43,473 bases of DNA, taken from Desulfobacteraceae bacterium (GTDB lineage Bacteria > Desulfobacterota > DSM-4660 > Desulfatiglandales > B25-G16). The notes below the pieces were generated by a model that saw only the letters and a list, made by a program, of their open reading frames with translations, was not told the DNA's origin and did not search any database. A program made the translations under genes and the position numbers. Where the stretch lies: contig JAUWZV010000005.1 in NCBI GenBank assembly GCA_030615105.1, forward strand, positions 1 to 43,473, in the 5' to 3' direction. The first letter of the stretch is position 1, and each line of letters begins with the position of its first letter. This document shows positions 16,609 through 25,080 of this stretch, piece after piece.

Positions 16609-18903
16609 TTATTGCCTTTGGCCATTTTCCAGAATCTCTATGGTGTTTTTTAGTTGCTTGGCCCTGGGGTGGCTGGGGTTCAGTTCAAGGCTTTTCTTAA
16701 AATGAAAAAGGGCCCGATCCTTGTTATGCAAATGAGTTAAAAAGAAGGCCCCCACATCAAGATGAATATCGGGATCATTTGGCTTTAACCTCAAGGCCCG
16801 GAAATACGCATTCATTGCCTCCTTAAATAGCCCTTTCTCTTCATAAGTCTTACCCAGATCCCTGTATGCCTGAACAAAAGTCGGATTAATCTTAAGCGCC
16901 TTTTCATGCTCTTCTATTGCCTCATCAATGAGTCCTTTCTTCCGATAGGCATTTGCCAGGTTATGATGGGCTTCTGCATACCGGGTATCTTTATTAACGG
17001 CTTTTTTGTACCAGGCTATCGCATCATCCAGGGCTCCGGTAAGAAAGTATAAATGTCCCCTTAAGTTCCAGGTTTCGGCTGAATCGGGAGATGAGGCCTG
17101 TGATCTTTCATAATCTGCCTTTACCTTAAGATACGAGGCCTTTTTTTGCTCAAGCTCCTTTAACCGGTAGCGGGCCCGACTGTCCTCTGGATAGAGACTC
17201 AAGGCCTCTTTATACTCTCTACCTGCAAGGTGAAATTGGCCTTGCTCACTATAAGCAAGGCCAAGGTTCCCATGGGCATTGATGTCATTGGGATAGAGTC
17301 TGATTGCCTGAAGGTTATCTCTGGTAGATGCGGCAAAGTTATTGAGCTTATAATAGGCCTTTCCACGGCAAAAATAGGCCCAGTAACTCCAGGGATTAAG
17401 CTCGAGAGACCTTGTATATGCATTCAGGGAATCCCTGATTTTACCCCTGGCCTGGAGGATATTGGCTCTTTGCAGATGATAATCTGAGAAGAGCTGAAAA
17501 TATGAAAGGAGGGCCATGGAGAATAGATAGATCAGAGAAAGGCTGAGAAAGGAGAGGGCAAATACCCTTATTTTGGATTTTCGATTTTGGATTTTCGATT
17601 GATTTTTCTGAGAATTGCGGATTTGCAATTGAGATTGTGGAATAATCCGAAACCTATTCGCCATTACCAGCCCTGCAATCAGCCAGAAGAACAGGGAGGT
17701 GGCAGGCATCTTCAAGGGAAAGCTGAAAAAGGATGTGATCATAAAACCTACAATGCTCCAGAGGAAAAAGGGCGAATACCTGATGTCAGGGGATTTCCAG
17801 CATATCCTGAGAAGGTAAAGAAGGATCCATAAGTAGAAGGCAAATCCCACGATCCCTATCTCGGATATCATCTGGAGGTAGTCATTGTGGGCATTTTGGA
17901 AATGAGTTTCACTACTTGAAACCTTATCTATCATCCGAGAACGGGTATATTTAGGATAGACCACCTTCCAGTTGTTTATACCTACTCCTGCTGGATGATC
18001 CCTGATCATATCGGTTGTATTGGCCCAGACGGCAAAGCGCGCCCCAACGCTTCCCCCACTAAGGTCTAATGCTGAGGCCACCCTCTCACTATACTTGACC
18101 TCAAGCTTTGTGGGCATAGGTAGAATATGGGGAAGGACAAGGTGGATGGATAGGAGAAAAATTAAAAGTGATGTCCGTTTCGGCGAAAGCCCCCAATTGA
18201 GGACTGGACATCCGGCCTTGAAGAAAAAAACCAGGCATGTCAGCCCGCCCAGGGTCAAGCCCAGCCAGGCCCCGCGGGAATTAGCATAGACCACATAGGC
18301 AACCATCTCAATGGTAGCAACCGCCCAGAGAAGCCTTACTTTCTGATTCTTGCTCTCAAGAAAAAGTGCTATGGAAAGGGGGATTATCATAATTACAAAC
18401 TGGGCGGCCATGTTTTTGTTGCCAAAGGTGGCTGAAGGCCTGGCTACCTGATAGAGCCAATCAGGATTGAATGCGGTAAAGTACTGAAAGACACCAAGGA
18501 TTGAGACTATCAAGCCAGCCACCACGGCTGCACCGCAGATATTTGAGATATCCCTCTCATCTTTCACATGGTTTATGACCAGAAAAAAGAGGAGGATATG
18601 GCTTGCCCGCCGCAAAACTTCATATGTACCCGCATAGGGATTTATGGCATTGAAAAGCGAGAAACTCAAGGCCAGAAGGTAGAGGAAAATTGGGAGGCCC
18701 AGGGGGGAGAAACGGATCTCCCATTGGCCTGAAGAGAGCTTCTCAAGGGCCCAGGCCAATAAAAGGAAAGAGATTATCACCCGGAGAAAGGCCTCCTTGG
18801 GAAGGGTGTACAAATTGGAAACCTGGGGCAGGAAAATCAGGGGAGTGAAAAAGACCAGGGCCAGAAACCCGTATCGAATATACCTTTCGGGATTTGTTTT
18901 CAT
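16609..18903 (-). CDS. O-antigen ligase (Wzy/WaaL-like) membrane protein with C-terminal TPRs
   Basis: multi-TM; SRGAWLGLTLGG; ETHFQNAHNDYLQMISEIGIVG; TPR repeats. Confidence 0.9.
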   Translation of the reverse strand: MKTNPERYIRYGFLALVFFTPLIFLPQVSNLYTLPKEAFLRVIISFLLLAWALEKLSSGQWEIRFSPLGLPIFLYLLALSFSLFNAINPYAGTYEVLRRASHILLFFLVINHVKDERDISNICGAAVVAGLIVSILGVFQYFTAFNPDWLYQVARPSATFGNKNMAAQFVIMIIPLSIALFLESKNQKVRLLWAVATIEMVAYVVYANSRGAWLGLTLGGLTCLVFFFKAGCPVLNWGLSPKRTSLLIFLLSIHLVLPHILPMPTKLEVKYSERVASALDLSGGSVGARFAVWANTTDMIRDHPAGVGINNWKVVYPKYTRSRMIDKVSSSETHFQNAHNDYLQMISEIGIVGFAFYLWILLYLLRICWKSPDIRYSPFFLWSIVGFMITSFFSFPLKMPATSLFFWLIAGLVMANRFRIIPQSQLQIRNSQKNQSKIQNRKSKIRVFALSFLSLSLIYLFSMALLSYFQLFSDYHLQRANILQARGKIRDSLNAYTRSLELNPWSYWAYFCRGKAYYKLNNFAASTRDNLQAIRLYPNDINAHGNLGLAYSEQGQFHLAGREYKEALSLYPEDSRARYRLKELEQKKASYLKVKADYERSQASSPDSAETWNLRGHLYFLTGALDDAIAWYKKAVNKDTRYAEAHHNLANAYRKKGLIDEAIEEHEKALKINPTFVQAYRDLGKTYEEKGLFKEAMNAYFRALRLKPNDPDIHLDVGAFFLTHLHNKDRALFHFKKSLELNPSHPRAKQLKNTIEILENGQRQ

Positions 18904-18986
18904 GAAGATAAGCCCACCATAAGACTAGCAGTGCTCAAGGTACCTAAAAGTATACTTCAAGATCCAACCCATCCCTCTTTGGTCTT

Positions 18987-19220
18987 CTATTTGAATACTA
19001 TGGTGGCAAATAGTCCACCAAAGGAGAAAATTATTGTCACCCACATTATGATAATAAGGTTATATAATGACCTTATTTCGCTCCTTACCTGTTTTCTCAG
19101 CCCTTCCTGTCCCTCTCTCAAGCTTATCTGTTCGGTCTCTATGTGATTCAGCCTTTCTGCCATCTGCTCCAGGATCCCCTCAACCTTTGCCATTCTCTCT
19201 TCCGGGTTCGTCTGTGGCAT
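18987..19220 (-). CDS. small coiled-coil/single-TM protein
   Basis: MPQTNPEERMAKVEGILEQMAERLNHIETEQISLREGQEGLRKQVRSEIRSLYNLIIIMWVTIIFSFGGLFATIVFK; RBS GGAGG; intact paralog of 13386-13682. Confidence 0.75.
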   Translation of the reverse strand: MPQTNPEERMAKVEGILEQMAERLNHIETEQISLREGQEGLRKQVRSEIRSLYNLIIIMWVTIIFSFGGLFATIVFK

Positions 19221-19389
19221 ATAAACCTCCTTTCAAGATGCTCTAAACATACCACAAAATCTGTAGATGGCAAGGAGTTTTGGGAGGTGGTAGTAAACAA
19301 AGAAGAAAGAACAAGAAAAAAAAGGGGGTCGGGGTCTCTTCCCCCGATCCCCTATTCCGAGAGATCTATACCTTAATGCGAGGAAAATA

Positions 19390-19418
19390 CGGGAACGGGG
19401 GCAATTGCCCCGTTCCCG
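19390..19418 (-). terminator. hairpin downstream of pseudopilin gene, possible terminator
   Basis: CGGGAACGGGG(G)CAATTGCCCCGTTCCCG just 3' of the minus-strand stop at 19431. Confidence 0.45.
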
Positions 19419-19430
19419 TTACCAAAGGAT

Positions 19431-20102
19431 CTATTTCAGTCGGAAACCGATGTCATCATCTTGCAGTCTAACATCTGTCGCTGTCGCACTTCCCGCACTT
19501 CCTGTCTCTTGATCAAAAGGAGTATCTATTTCCTTGTCCGGCCCCGCAGAAAGTACCCATACAGCGTCTGTGTCATTTTGGGCAAAATGTTGTATGTTGC
19601 AATAATACATGGTTCCCCAGGGATCTTTATTAAGGGCTGGTACGTATGGCCCTCTCCAAACAAAATCCTCAGTAGTGTCCAAAGATTCTCTTTCGTAACC
19701 AGGAATATTTGTAATGAGCTGATTATCAAGGGTGTCTTCCTTAGCACTGCCTACCCAATCCGCAATGAGAAGAGCTTGCGCTGCATCATCTCCATCCGCT
19801 GTTACAAGAACTTCAATAGCTACATCGTCCGTCAGCGGTATCCCTGTAGCAGTGGCAGCAGTATAAAAAGGATACCTTCCTGTATCCTTGATGAAACAAA
19901 TAATGGCTGCACCTATCATATTCACTTCTTGCTGAGCTTTAATTTTTTTCCCTTCATCTATCTTTCCCTTTACGACGGGCAATGCCACTGCAGCCAAAGT
20001 AGCAGTAACTGCCACTACAGCAGCAACCTCAACCAGGGTGTAACCCTTTTTTCCTAAGCCTCTAAAACCATTTTTAATTATTTTTGCAAATTTACTTAAC
20101 AT
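19431..20102 (-). CDS. pseudopilin (GspG-like)
   Basis: KKGYTLVEVAAVVAVTATLAAVALP; WRGPYVPALNKDPWGTMYY; SAGPDKEIDT. Confidence 0.88.
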   Translation of the reverse strand: MLSKFAKIIKNGFRGLGKKGYTLVEVAAVVAVTATLAAVALPVVKGKIDEGKKIKAQQEVNMIGAAIICFIKDTGRYPFYTAATATGIPLTDDVAIEVLVTADGDDAAQALLIADWVGSAKEDTLDNQLITNIPGYERESLDTTEDFVWRGPYVPALNKDPWGTMYYCNIQHFAQNDTDAVWVLSAGPDKEIDTPFDQETGSAGSATATDVRLQDDDIGFRLK

Positions 20103-20204
20103 TTCTTACCTCCTTCCTTTATTTAGCGTCCGCGGCGTGTTGTCCGTAGTCCGTTGCGATTGACCACTGACTACTGATCCGCCTGTGGCGGAACCACTGA
20201 CAAC

Positions 20205-20807
20205 TTACTTGATCCTATAGGTAATATCATCCCCACCTCCGCTGAAGGCGGTTATAGCTTGCTCGAAATCGGTGTCGATCAGCTCATTGGGCCCGGCAGA
20301 GAGCGCAAATACCGCCATTTCTGAACCAGGGGAGAGATACGAAGGCTGCAGGTACATCACGTTGACATAGTATTTATTGCCCCAGGGATCCTCGCTGATA
20401 TTCTCCAGATAGGGCCCCATCCATTTTCTCTTTCCCGTGAGGGAATAACTAGGATCATTGGTGACAAGCTGGTCGTCCAGGGAATCCAGACCGGTGGAAG
20501 TATCATAGGTTGCACCTGTAGCCGCTGCTGCATCATCTCCTGCCTCAGAGGAGAGGACATCATAATCGTCGTCGGCTGGCTTGGTTGCAGTTCCAACCGC
20601 CCAGATAGGCCATTCCCTTAGATCCTTGCTGAAGGCCATGATCGCCGCTCCGATGACCTTCACATCGGCCTCGGCCCTCCTGATCTTGGCATCCTTAATG
20701 TATCCTATGATCATGGGTGAGATCACTGCCGACAGTACGGCGATCACCGCCAGGATCACAACGATTTCGATTAAGGTAAAGCCTTTTTTGTTGTGTAACA
20801 TCTTCAT
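20205..20807 (-). CDS. pseudopilin (GspG-like)
   Basis: KKGFTLIEIVVILAVIAVLSAVISPM; WMGPYLENISEDPWGNKYYV; SAGPNELIDT. Confidence 0.9.
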   Translation of the reverse strand: MKMLHNKKGFTLIEIVVILAVIAVLSAVISPMIIGYIKDAKIRRAEADVKVIGAAIMAFSKDLREWPIWAVGTATKPADDDYDVLSSEAGDDAAAATGATYDTSTGLDSLDDQLVTNDPSYSLTGKRKWMGPYLENISEDPWGNKYYVNVMYLQPSYLSPGSEMAVFALSAGPNELIDTDFEQAITAFSGGGDDITYRIK

Positions 20808-20855
20808 ATCGTTTTTACCTCCTTTCTTTTTGGTTATTCGTTAATTGATATTTCA

Positions 20856-20871
20856 AGCAATTATCATGCCA
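20856..20871 (-). promoter_or_regulatory. sigma-54 (-24/-12) promoter TGGCATG-ATAA-TTGCT upstream of pseudopilin
   Basis: matches YTGGCACGN4TTGCW except C to T at one position; GG/GC spacing correct; ~50 bp upstream of the start at 20807. Confidence 0.75.
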
Positions 20872-20945
20872 AAGAAGGTAAGATGTGCGGGGACAAGTTT
20901 ACCCCTGCGTAAGCAGGGGCAGGAATGACACGCATTTATACTCAC

Positions 20946-21013
20946 CTGTCATTCCCGCCCCTTTGTCATTCCCGCGAAAGCGGGAATCCAGGGGTAAACT
21001 CCAGCGGGAATCC
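20946..21013. repeat. nested dRS3-like palindromes
   Basis: GTCATTCCCGCCCCT[TTGTCATTCCCGCGAAAGCGGGAATCCA]GGGGTAAACTCCAGCGGGAATCCAG. Confidence 0.85.
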
Positions 21014-21140
21014 AGTCATTAATACCCGAACTTTTTGAGAAGTTACGAGTGATAAAATATAACAGGTAGGAATTAAGAGGTAAAAAAGGCTGTCAGCCTG
21101 GAGTTTATTATTTTAAAAATTTTTTTGGCATCTTGCTTTT

Positions 21141-21155
21141 TCTACTATTAGTAGA
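21141..21155. promoter_or_regulatory. perfect inverted repeat TCTACT-ATT-AGTAGA, possible regulator-binding site
   Basis: same arms recur at 21251-21265 and as a half-site at 21222-21227. Confidence 0.5.
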
Positions 21156-21250
21156 TTGGTGGAGGGGGTTTTGTGGGGATATGGGCTGTAGTTAGTTGAA
21201 AATAAAGGAGATTCTGGAAAATCTACTTGTGGGTGGATTTTACCTGGAAA

Positions 21251-21265
21251 TCTACTAAAAGTAGA
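21251..21265. promoter_or_regulatory. perfect inverted repeat TCTACT-AAA-AGTAGA, possible regulator-binding site
   Basis: second copy of the same arms, abutting the regulator stop codon. Confidence 0.5.
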
Positions 21266-21266
21266 G

Positions 21267-22646
21267 TTATTGTTTTAACTCCTTCACATCTATCCCGTGC
21301 TTTTTTATCTTTTTCCAGAGGTTTTTTTCGGTAATACCCAGGAGCTTTGCCGCCTCAATCTGTATCCCTGAACACTTTTTGAGGGCATCCAAGATGAGCT
21401 GCCTTTCCACCTCCTCCACAGTTTCCCTTAATGAGGAATGTGGCTCCGGTATGCCAGAATCCAATCCCTGTCCTGATCTTTTAATGGAGAAGTCTATGAT
21501 ATTGGAGGTGATGATTGGTCCCTCCGCCAGCGTCCCTGCCCTCTCTATAATGTTTCTAAGTTCCCTGATATTGCCAGGCCATTGGTATTCCAGAAGGAGT
21601 TCCATGGCATCTCTGGATATCCCGTCTATATCTTTTCCCAACCTCAGACTGGCCTCGTGGATGAAATGGTTGGCCAACAAGGGAATGTCTTCCTTCCTCT
21701 CCCTCAATGGGGGAAGCTGAATGGGAAATACACTCAGGCGAAAGTAGAGATCATCCCGAAATTTTTTCTGTTTCATGGCCTCAGAGAGATCCTGGTTGGT
21801 GGCAGCGATCACCCTCACATCCACCTTCAGGGTATCGCTCCCACCCACCCTTTCCAGCTCTTTTTCCTCCAGCACCCTCAGAACCTTGGCCTGGGTGGCG
21901 AGGCTCATATCCCCAATCTCATCCATAAAGATGGTCCCCTGATCGGCCAGTTCGAATTTTCCTGCCCTTTTTCTTATGGCTCCGGTGAAGGCCCCCTTCT
22001 CGTGGCCAAAAAGCTCGCTCTCCAGGAGACCCTCGGGGATGGCAGCGCAGTTGAGCTTGACCAAGGGCCTGTACCTCCTCCGGCTAAGATGGTGGATGGT
22101 CTCTGCCACCAGTTCTTTTCCTGTCCCGGTATCCCCGGTAACTAATACTGTTAGTTCCGTGGAGGCCACCTTTTTGACAAGCCTCAAGACCTCATGCATT
22201 TTGTCGCTCTGCATGATGATGTTCTCGAATCGGTACCTCTCATCAAGCCTCTCCTGGAGCGCATGAAGCTCTCGCTGGAGGCGCCTTTTCTCCAGGGCGC
22301 GGTCAACGACCACTTCCATTTCTGCCAGCTTGAAGGGTTTGGTGAAGAAATCATAGGCCCCCATTTTTATGGCTTCCATGGCCACTTCCCTTGCACTCAG
22401 GGCAGTGATGACGATGATGGGCAGATGCGAGTCCAGTTCCTTGGCCCCGCTCATGGCCTCAAGCCCCGACATCCCCGGCAATCGGATGTCCATGAGGACC
22501 AGATCGGGATGGAGGATCTCGATTTTTTCGAGGGCCTCTTCCGCTGAGACCGCCTCTTCCACGTCATATCCCCTTTTCGTCAGGGCCTCGACGATCAAAA
22601 ACCGCATATTTTCTTCGTCTTCTACAACCAGGATCTTCTCAGGCAT
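21267..22646 (-). CDS. sigma-54-dependent NtrC-family response regulator
   Basis: MPEKILVVEDEENMR receiver; GDTGTGKELVAETIH, GAFTGA, FMDEIGDMSL, Fis-type HTH; listed ORF N-terminus trimmed to ATG at 22646. Confidence 0.95.
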   Translation of the reverse strand: MPEKILVVEDEENMRFLIVEALTKRGYDVEEAVSAEEALEKIEILHPDLVLMDIRLPGMSGLEAMSGAKELDSHLPIIVITALSAREVAMEAIKMGAYDFFTKPFKLAEMEVVVDRALEKRRLQRELHALQERLDERYRFENIIMQSDKMHEVLRLVKKVASTELTVLVTGDTGTGKELVAETIHHLSRRRYRPLVKLNCAAIPEGLLESELFGHEKGAFTGAIRKRAGKFELADQGTIFMDEIGDMSLATQAKVLRVLEEKELERVGGSDTLKVDVRVIAATNQDLSEAMKQKKFRDDLYFRLSVFPIQLPPLRERKEDIPLLANHFIHEASLRLGKDIDGISRDAMELLLEYQWPGNIRELRNIIERAGTLAEGPIITSNIIDFSIKRSGQGLDSGIPEPHSSLRETVEEVERQLILDALKKCSGIQIEAAKLLGITEKNLWKKIKKHGIDVKELKQ

Positions 22647-22689
22647 CTCTACTCCTGTATCATCCAGGTTCACCTTGCTAGTCATCTTT

Positions 22690-22755
22690 GTCATTCCCGC
22701 CCCTGCTTCCGCAGGGGTAAACTTGTCCCCGCGAAAGCGGGGAGCGGGAATCCAG
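22690..22755. repeat. three-stem palindromic element
   Basis: outer GTCATTCCCGC..GCGGGAATCCAG; inner CCCCTGCTTCCGCAGGGG and CCCCGCGAAAGCGGGG joined by TAAACTTGT. Confidence 0.85.
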
Positions 22756-22997
22756 TGGATAAACCTCAATTTATTGACAAGTTACTAATTGACATGAAAT
22801 AAGTCTTATTTTTCGATTCGCCGGGTTTAAAACCTTCGCCTTTCAGACGAATAGCTTTAGCTGAATTTTTAATCTAGGAATTAAACACTTTGTTCGTCAT
22901 TCCGTAATTTCTCAATAATTACAGGTATGTACATTATGTGCCACATCTACTGGATACCCGCTTGCGCGGGTATGACAGGAGGGCGCTCTGGATTTGT

Positions 22998-23220
22998 CAT
23001 TCCCGCGAAACTTGTCCTCGACTCCGATCGGGGAGTGGGAATCCAGTATTCATCTATTTAACTACACAGTCCAAAGTTCTGTCATTCCTGCGGAAGCAGG
23101 AATCCATAACCCCTTGATTTTCCTGGATACCCGCTTGCGCGGGTATGACAGGGGGCAGCTCTGGATTTGTCATTCCCGCGGGACTTGTGCTCCACTCCGA
23201 TCGGGGAGCAGGAATCCAGT
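22998..23220. repeat. cluster of dRS3-like palindromes
   Basis: GTCATTCCCGCGAAACTTGTCCTCGACTCCGATCGGGGAGTGGGAATCCAG; GTCATTCCTGCGGAAGCAGGAATCCA; GGATACCCGCTTGCGCGGGTATGACAG; GTCATTCCCGCGGGACTTG..GAGCAGGAATCCAG. Confidence 0.85.
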
Positions 23221-23222
23221 GT

Positions 23223-23510
23223 TCATATCAGGTCTTTGTATAAGTCTTTCCATTCAGGGTTAAATTTCTCAATCAGTTCTATTTTCCATTGCCTTTTCCA
23301 TTTTTTCATCCTTTTTTCTCTCTCAATGGCACTGTAACTATCATTTGTCTGTTCATAATATACCAATCTATCAACGCCATATTCCTTTGTGAATCCTTCT
23401 ACTAATCCATCCTTATGTTCATATACCCTTTTGACAAGGTCGTTGGTAACACCAATGTATAACGTACCGTTTCTTTTGCTTGCCAGTATATAGACATAAT
23501 AATTCTTCAT
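23223..23510 (-). CDS. GIY-YIG nuclease family protein (COG2827-like)
   Basis: YYVYILASKRNGTLYIGVTNDLVKRVYEHK...YYEQTNDSYSAIEREKRMKKWKRQWKIELI. Confidence 0.93.
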   Translation of the reverse strand: MKNYYVYILASKRNGTLYIGVTNDLVKRVYEHKDGLVEGFTKEYGVDRLVYYEQTNDSYSAIEREKRMKKWKRQWKIELIEKFNPEWKDLYKDLI

Positions 23511-23535
23511 TTTTGATATCAAATAGGATTGTGGT

Positions 23536-23601
23536 CTGGATTCCTGCTCCCCGCTTTCGCGGGGACAAGTTTACCCCTGCGGAAGCAGGGGCAGGAATGA
23601 C
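23536..23601. repeat. three-stem palindromic element (inverted relative to 22690-22755)
   Basis: CTGGATTCCTGCTCCCCGCTTTCGCGGGGACAAGTTTACCCCTGCGGAAGCAGGGGCAGGAATGAC. Confidence 0.85.
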
Positions 23602-23697
23602 AACTTGCACTTGTGGTCTGGATTCCTGCTCCCTGCTTTCGCAGGAATGACAAACTAATCTATCATTAACCATTTGACCATTTGACCACTTGACTAT

Positions 23698-25080
23698 TTA
23701 GCCATCTTCGAATGGCAACTCTATGCGAAATGTAGTTCCTTCCTTTGTATCGCTTTCTACCTCAATCGACCCCTGGTGGACAAGGATAATCCTCTGGGCC
23801 AGAAAGAGGCCAAACCCGCTGCCGCCTTTTTTGGAAGAATACGAGGGCAAAAAGATCGAATCTCTATTCTCTGGAGGGATATAGGAGTCAGTGTTATGGA
23901 TTCGGATGGAGATGCCGAAAGGAACCCCCTCTGTGGTGACAGAAACCTGCCCTCCATCAGGTGTCGCCTGGAAGGCATTGATGATGAGGTTCACAAAGGT
24001 CTGGGTCAGTTTTTCGGGATCTGCCTTGATGTGAGGGAGGTCCTCTTCATATTTCTCTTGTACCGAAATGTTCTTGGCCTGAAATTCATGTTGGTTCAAA
24101 GCCAGGGCCTCCCGGAGAAGGTCATTGATGTTTACCGCGTCATTCAGATCCAATGCATCCAGGTGGAAGAGATCCAAAAGGTCCTCCGAGAGATGGGTGA
24201 GGCGGTCTATCTCCTGGATAGTTCGATCCACATAGGTTTTTCTTCGGTCCTCCGATGAAAATCCCTCCTGGATGAGCTCCAATAATCCTCGTATGGACCC
24301 CAGCGGGTTTTTGATCTCATGGGATAAGATGGATGTCAACGTTCCCAATCCAGCCAGGCTTTCAGCGCGCCTGATCTGGTCCCTGATGCGCCTCAATTCC
24401 TCCAGGTCTTTCAAGGAGATAATAATCCCCTTTTTCTCCTTCAAGGGGGAGATCCCAACCCATAAGGTGAGATCCTGCCCATTCGTATTTCTTATTTTGG
24501 TTTCCTGGGAAAGCAGAAATCCATCTCCCCTCAGGGCCCTATCCACTCTTTTCAGAAACGACTTATTTTGGGAATGATGGGGGATCACCTCCCAGTAAGG
24601 TCTGCTATCAAGATCTGATCCAAAGATCTCTTCAGCCTTCTTATTAACGCTGATGACGGTGCCTGAGGCCTCAAGGAAGATCAGGCCTTCCGGTAAGTTC
24701 TCCAGGATCTGGTGGTCTTTAAGGAACTGGTTGAGAGAGAAGGTCATTTGATTGAAGACCTGGGCCAAGTCGTCGATTTCACTATGCTGAGGGGGGAGGG
24801 AAGGTGAGGACAGGATTTCCTCACCTTTTTGTTTCATCTTCTTAAGGGGTCTTGTGATCCCAAGGGCCAACAGGATTCCGCCGAACAGAGCAACTCCGGA
24901 CATAGTTAGAATCCACAGCGTAGTGGTGAGCATGGCCTCAGATTCTCCGAAGGGGGGCCTGGTTAAGAATAATGCCAGAATCCCCGAGCCGAAGGTAAAG
25001 AGAAACATAACGACCGGGATGGCGATGATCAGCCGGATGCGCGTTGCCCTGAATTGAGACAGAAATTCATCGTTTTTCAT
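23698..25080 (-). CDS. PAS-HAMP sensor histidine kinase (NtrB/PilS-like)
   Basis: ILSHEIKNPLGSIRGLLELI H-box; VNLIINAFQATPDGG N-box; GSGFGLFLAQRI; TM and HAMP-like N-terminus. Confidence 0.93.
   Translation of the reverse strand: MKNDEFLSQFRATRIRLIIAIPVVMFLFTFGSGILALFLTRPPFGESEAMLTTTLWILTMSGVALFGGILLALGITRPLKKMKQKGEEILSSPSLPPQHSEIDDLAQVFNQMTFSLNQFLKDHQILENLPEGLIFLEASGTVISVNKKAEEIFGSDLDSRPYWEVIPHHSQNKSFLKRVDRALRGDGFLLSQETKIRNTNGQDLTLWVGISPLKEKKGIIISLKDLEELRRIRDQIRRAESLAGLGTLTSILSHEIKNPLGSIRGLLELIQEGFSSEDRRKTYVDRTIQEIDRLTHLSEDLLDLFHLDALDLNDAVNINDLLREALALNQHEFQAKNISVQEKYEEDLPHIKADPEKLTQTFVNLIINAFQATPDGGQVSVTTEGVPFGISIRIHNTDSYIPPENRDSIFLPSYSSKKGGSGFGLFLAQRIILVHQGSIEVESDTKEGTTFRIELPFEDG

Noticed and set aside
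21121-21139. second sigma-54 promoter TTTTTGGCATCTTGC on the plus strand
   Set aside because: Spacing between GG and GC elements is too short for a -24/-12 promoter.
22647-22769. N-terminal extension of the response regulator ORF (MRFIHWIPAPRFRGDKFTPAEAGAGMT..)
   Set aside because: It is a translation of the three-stem palindromic repeat; the receiver domain starts naturally at MPEKILVVEDEE.
20880-23660. CRISPR array
   Set aside because: Palindromes are irregularly spaced, mixed in orientation and variable in length; no constant-length spacers and no cas genes.
23419-23673. 84-aa ORF containing VVIPAPASAGVNLSPRKRGAGIQ
   Set aside because: Encoded mostly by palindromic repeats and antisense/overlapping sequence; no protein family features.
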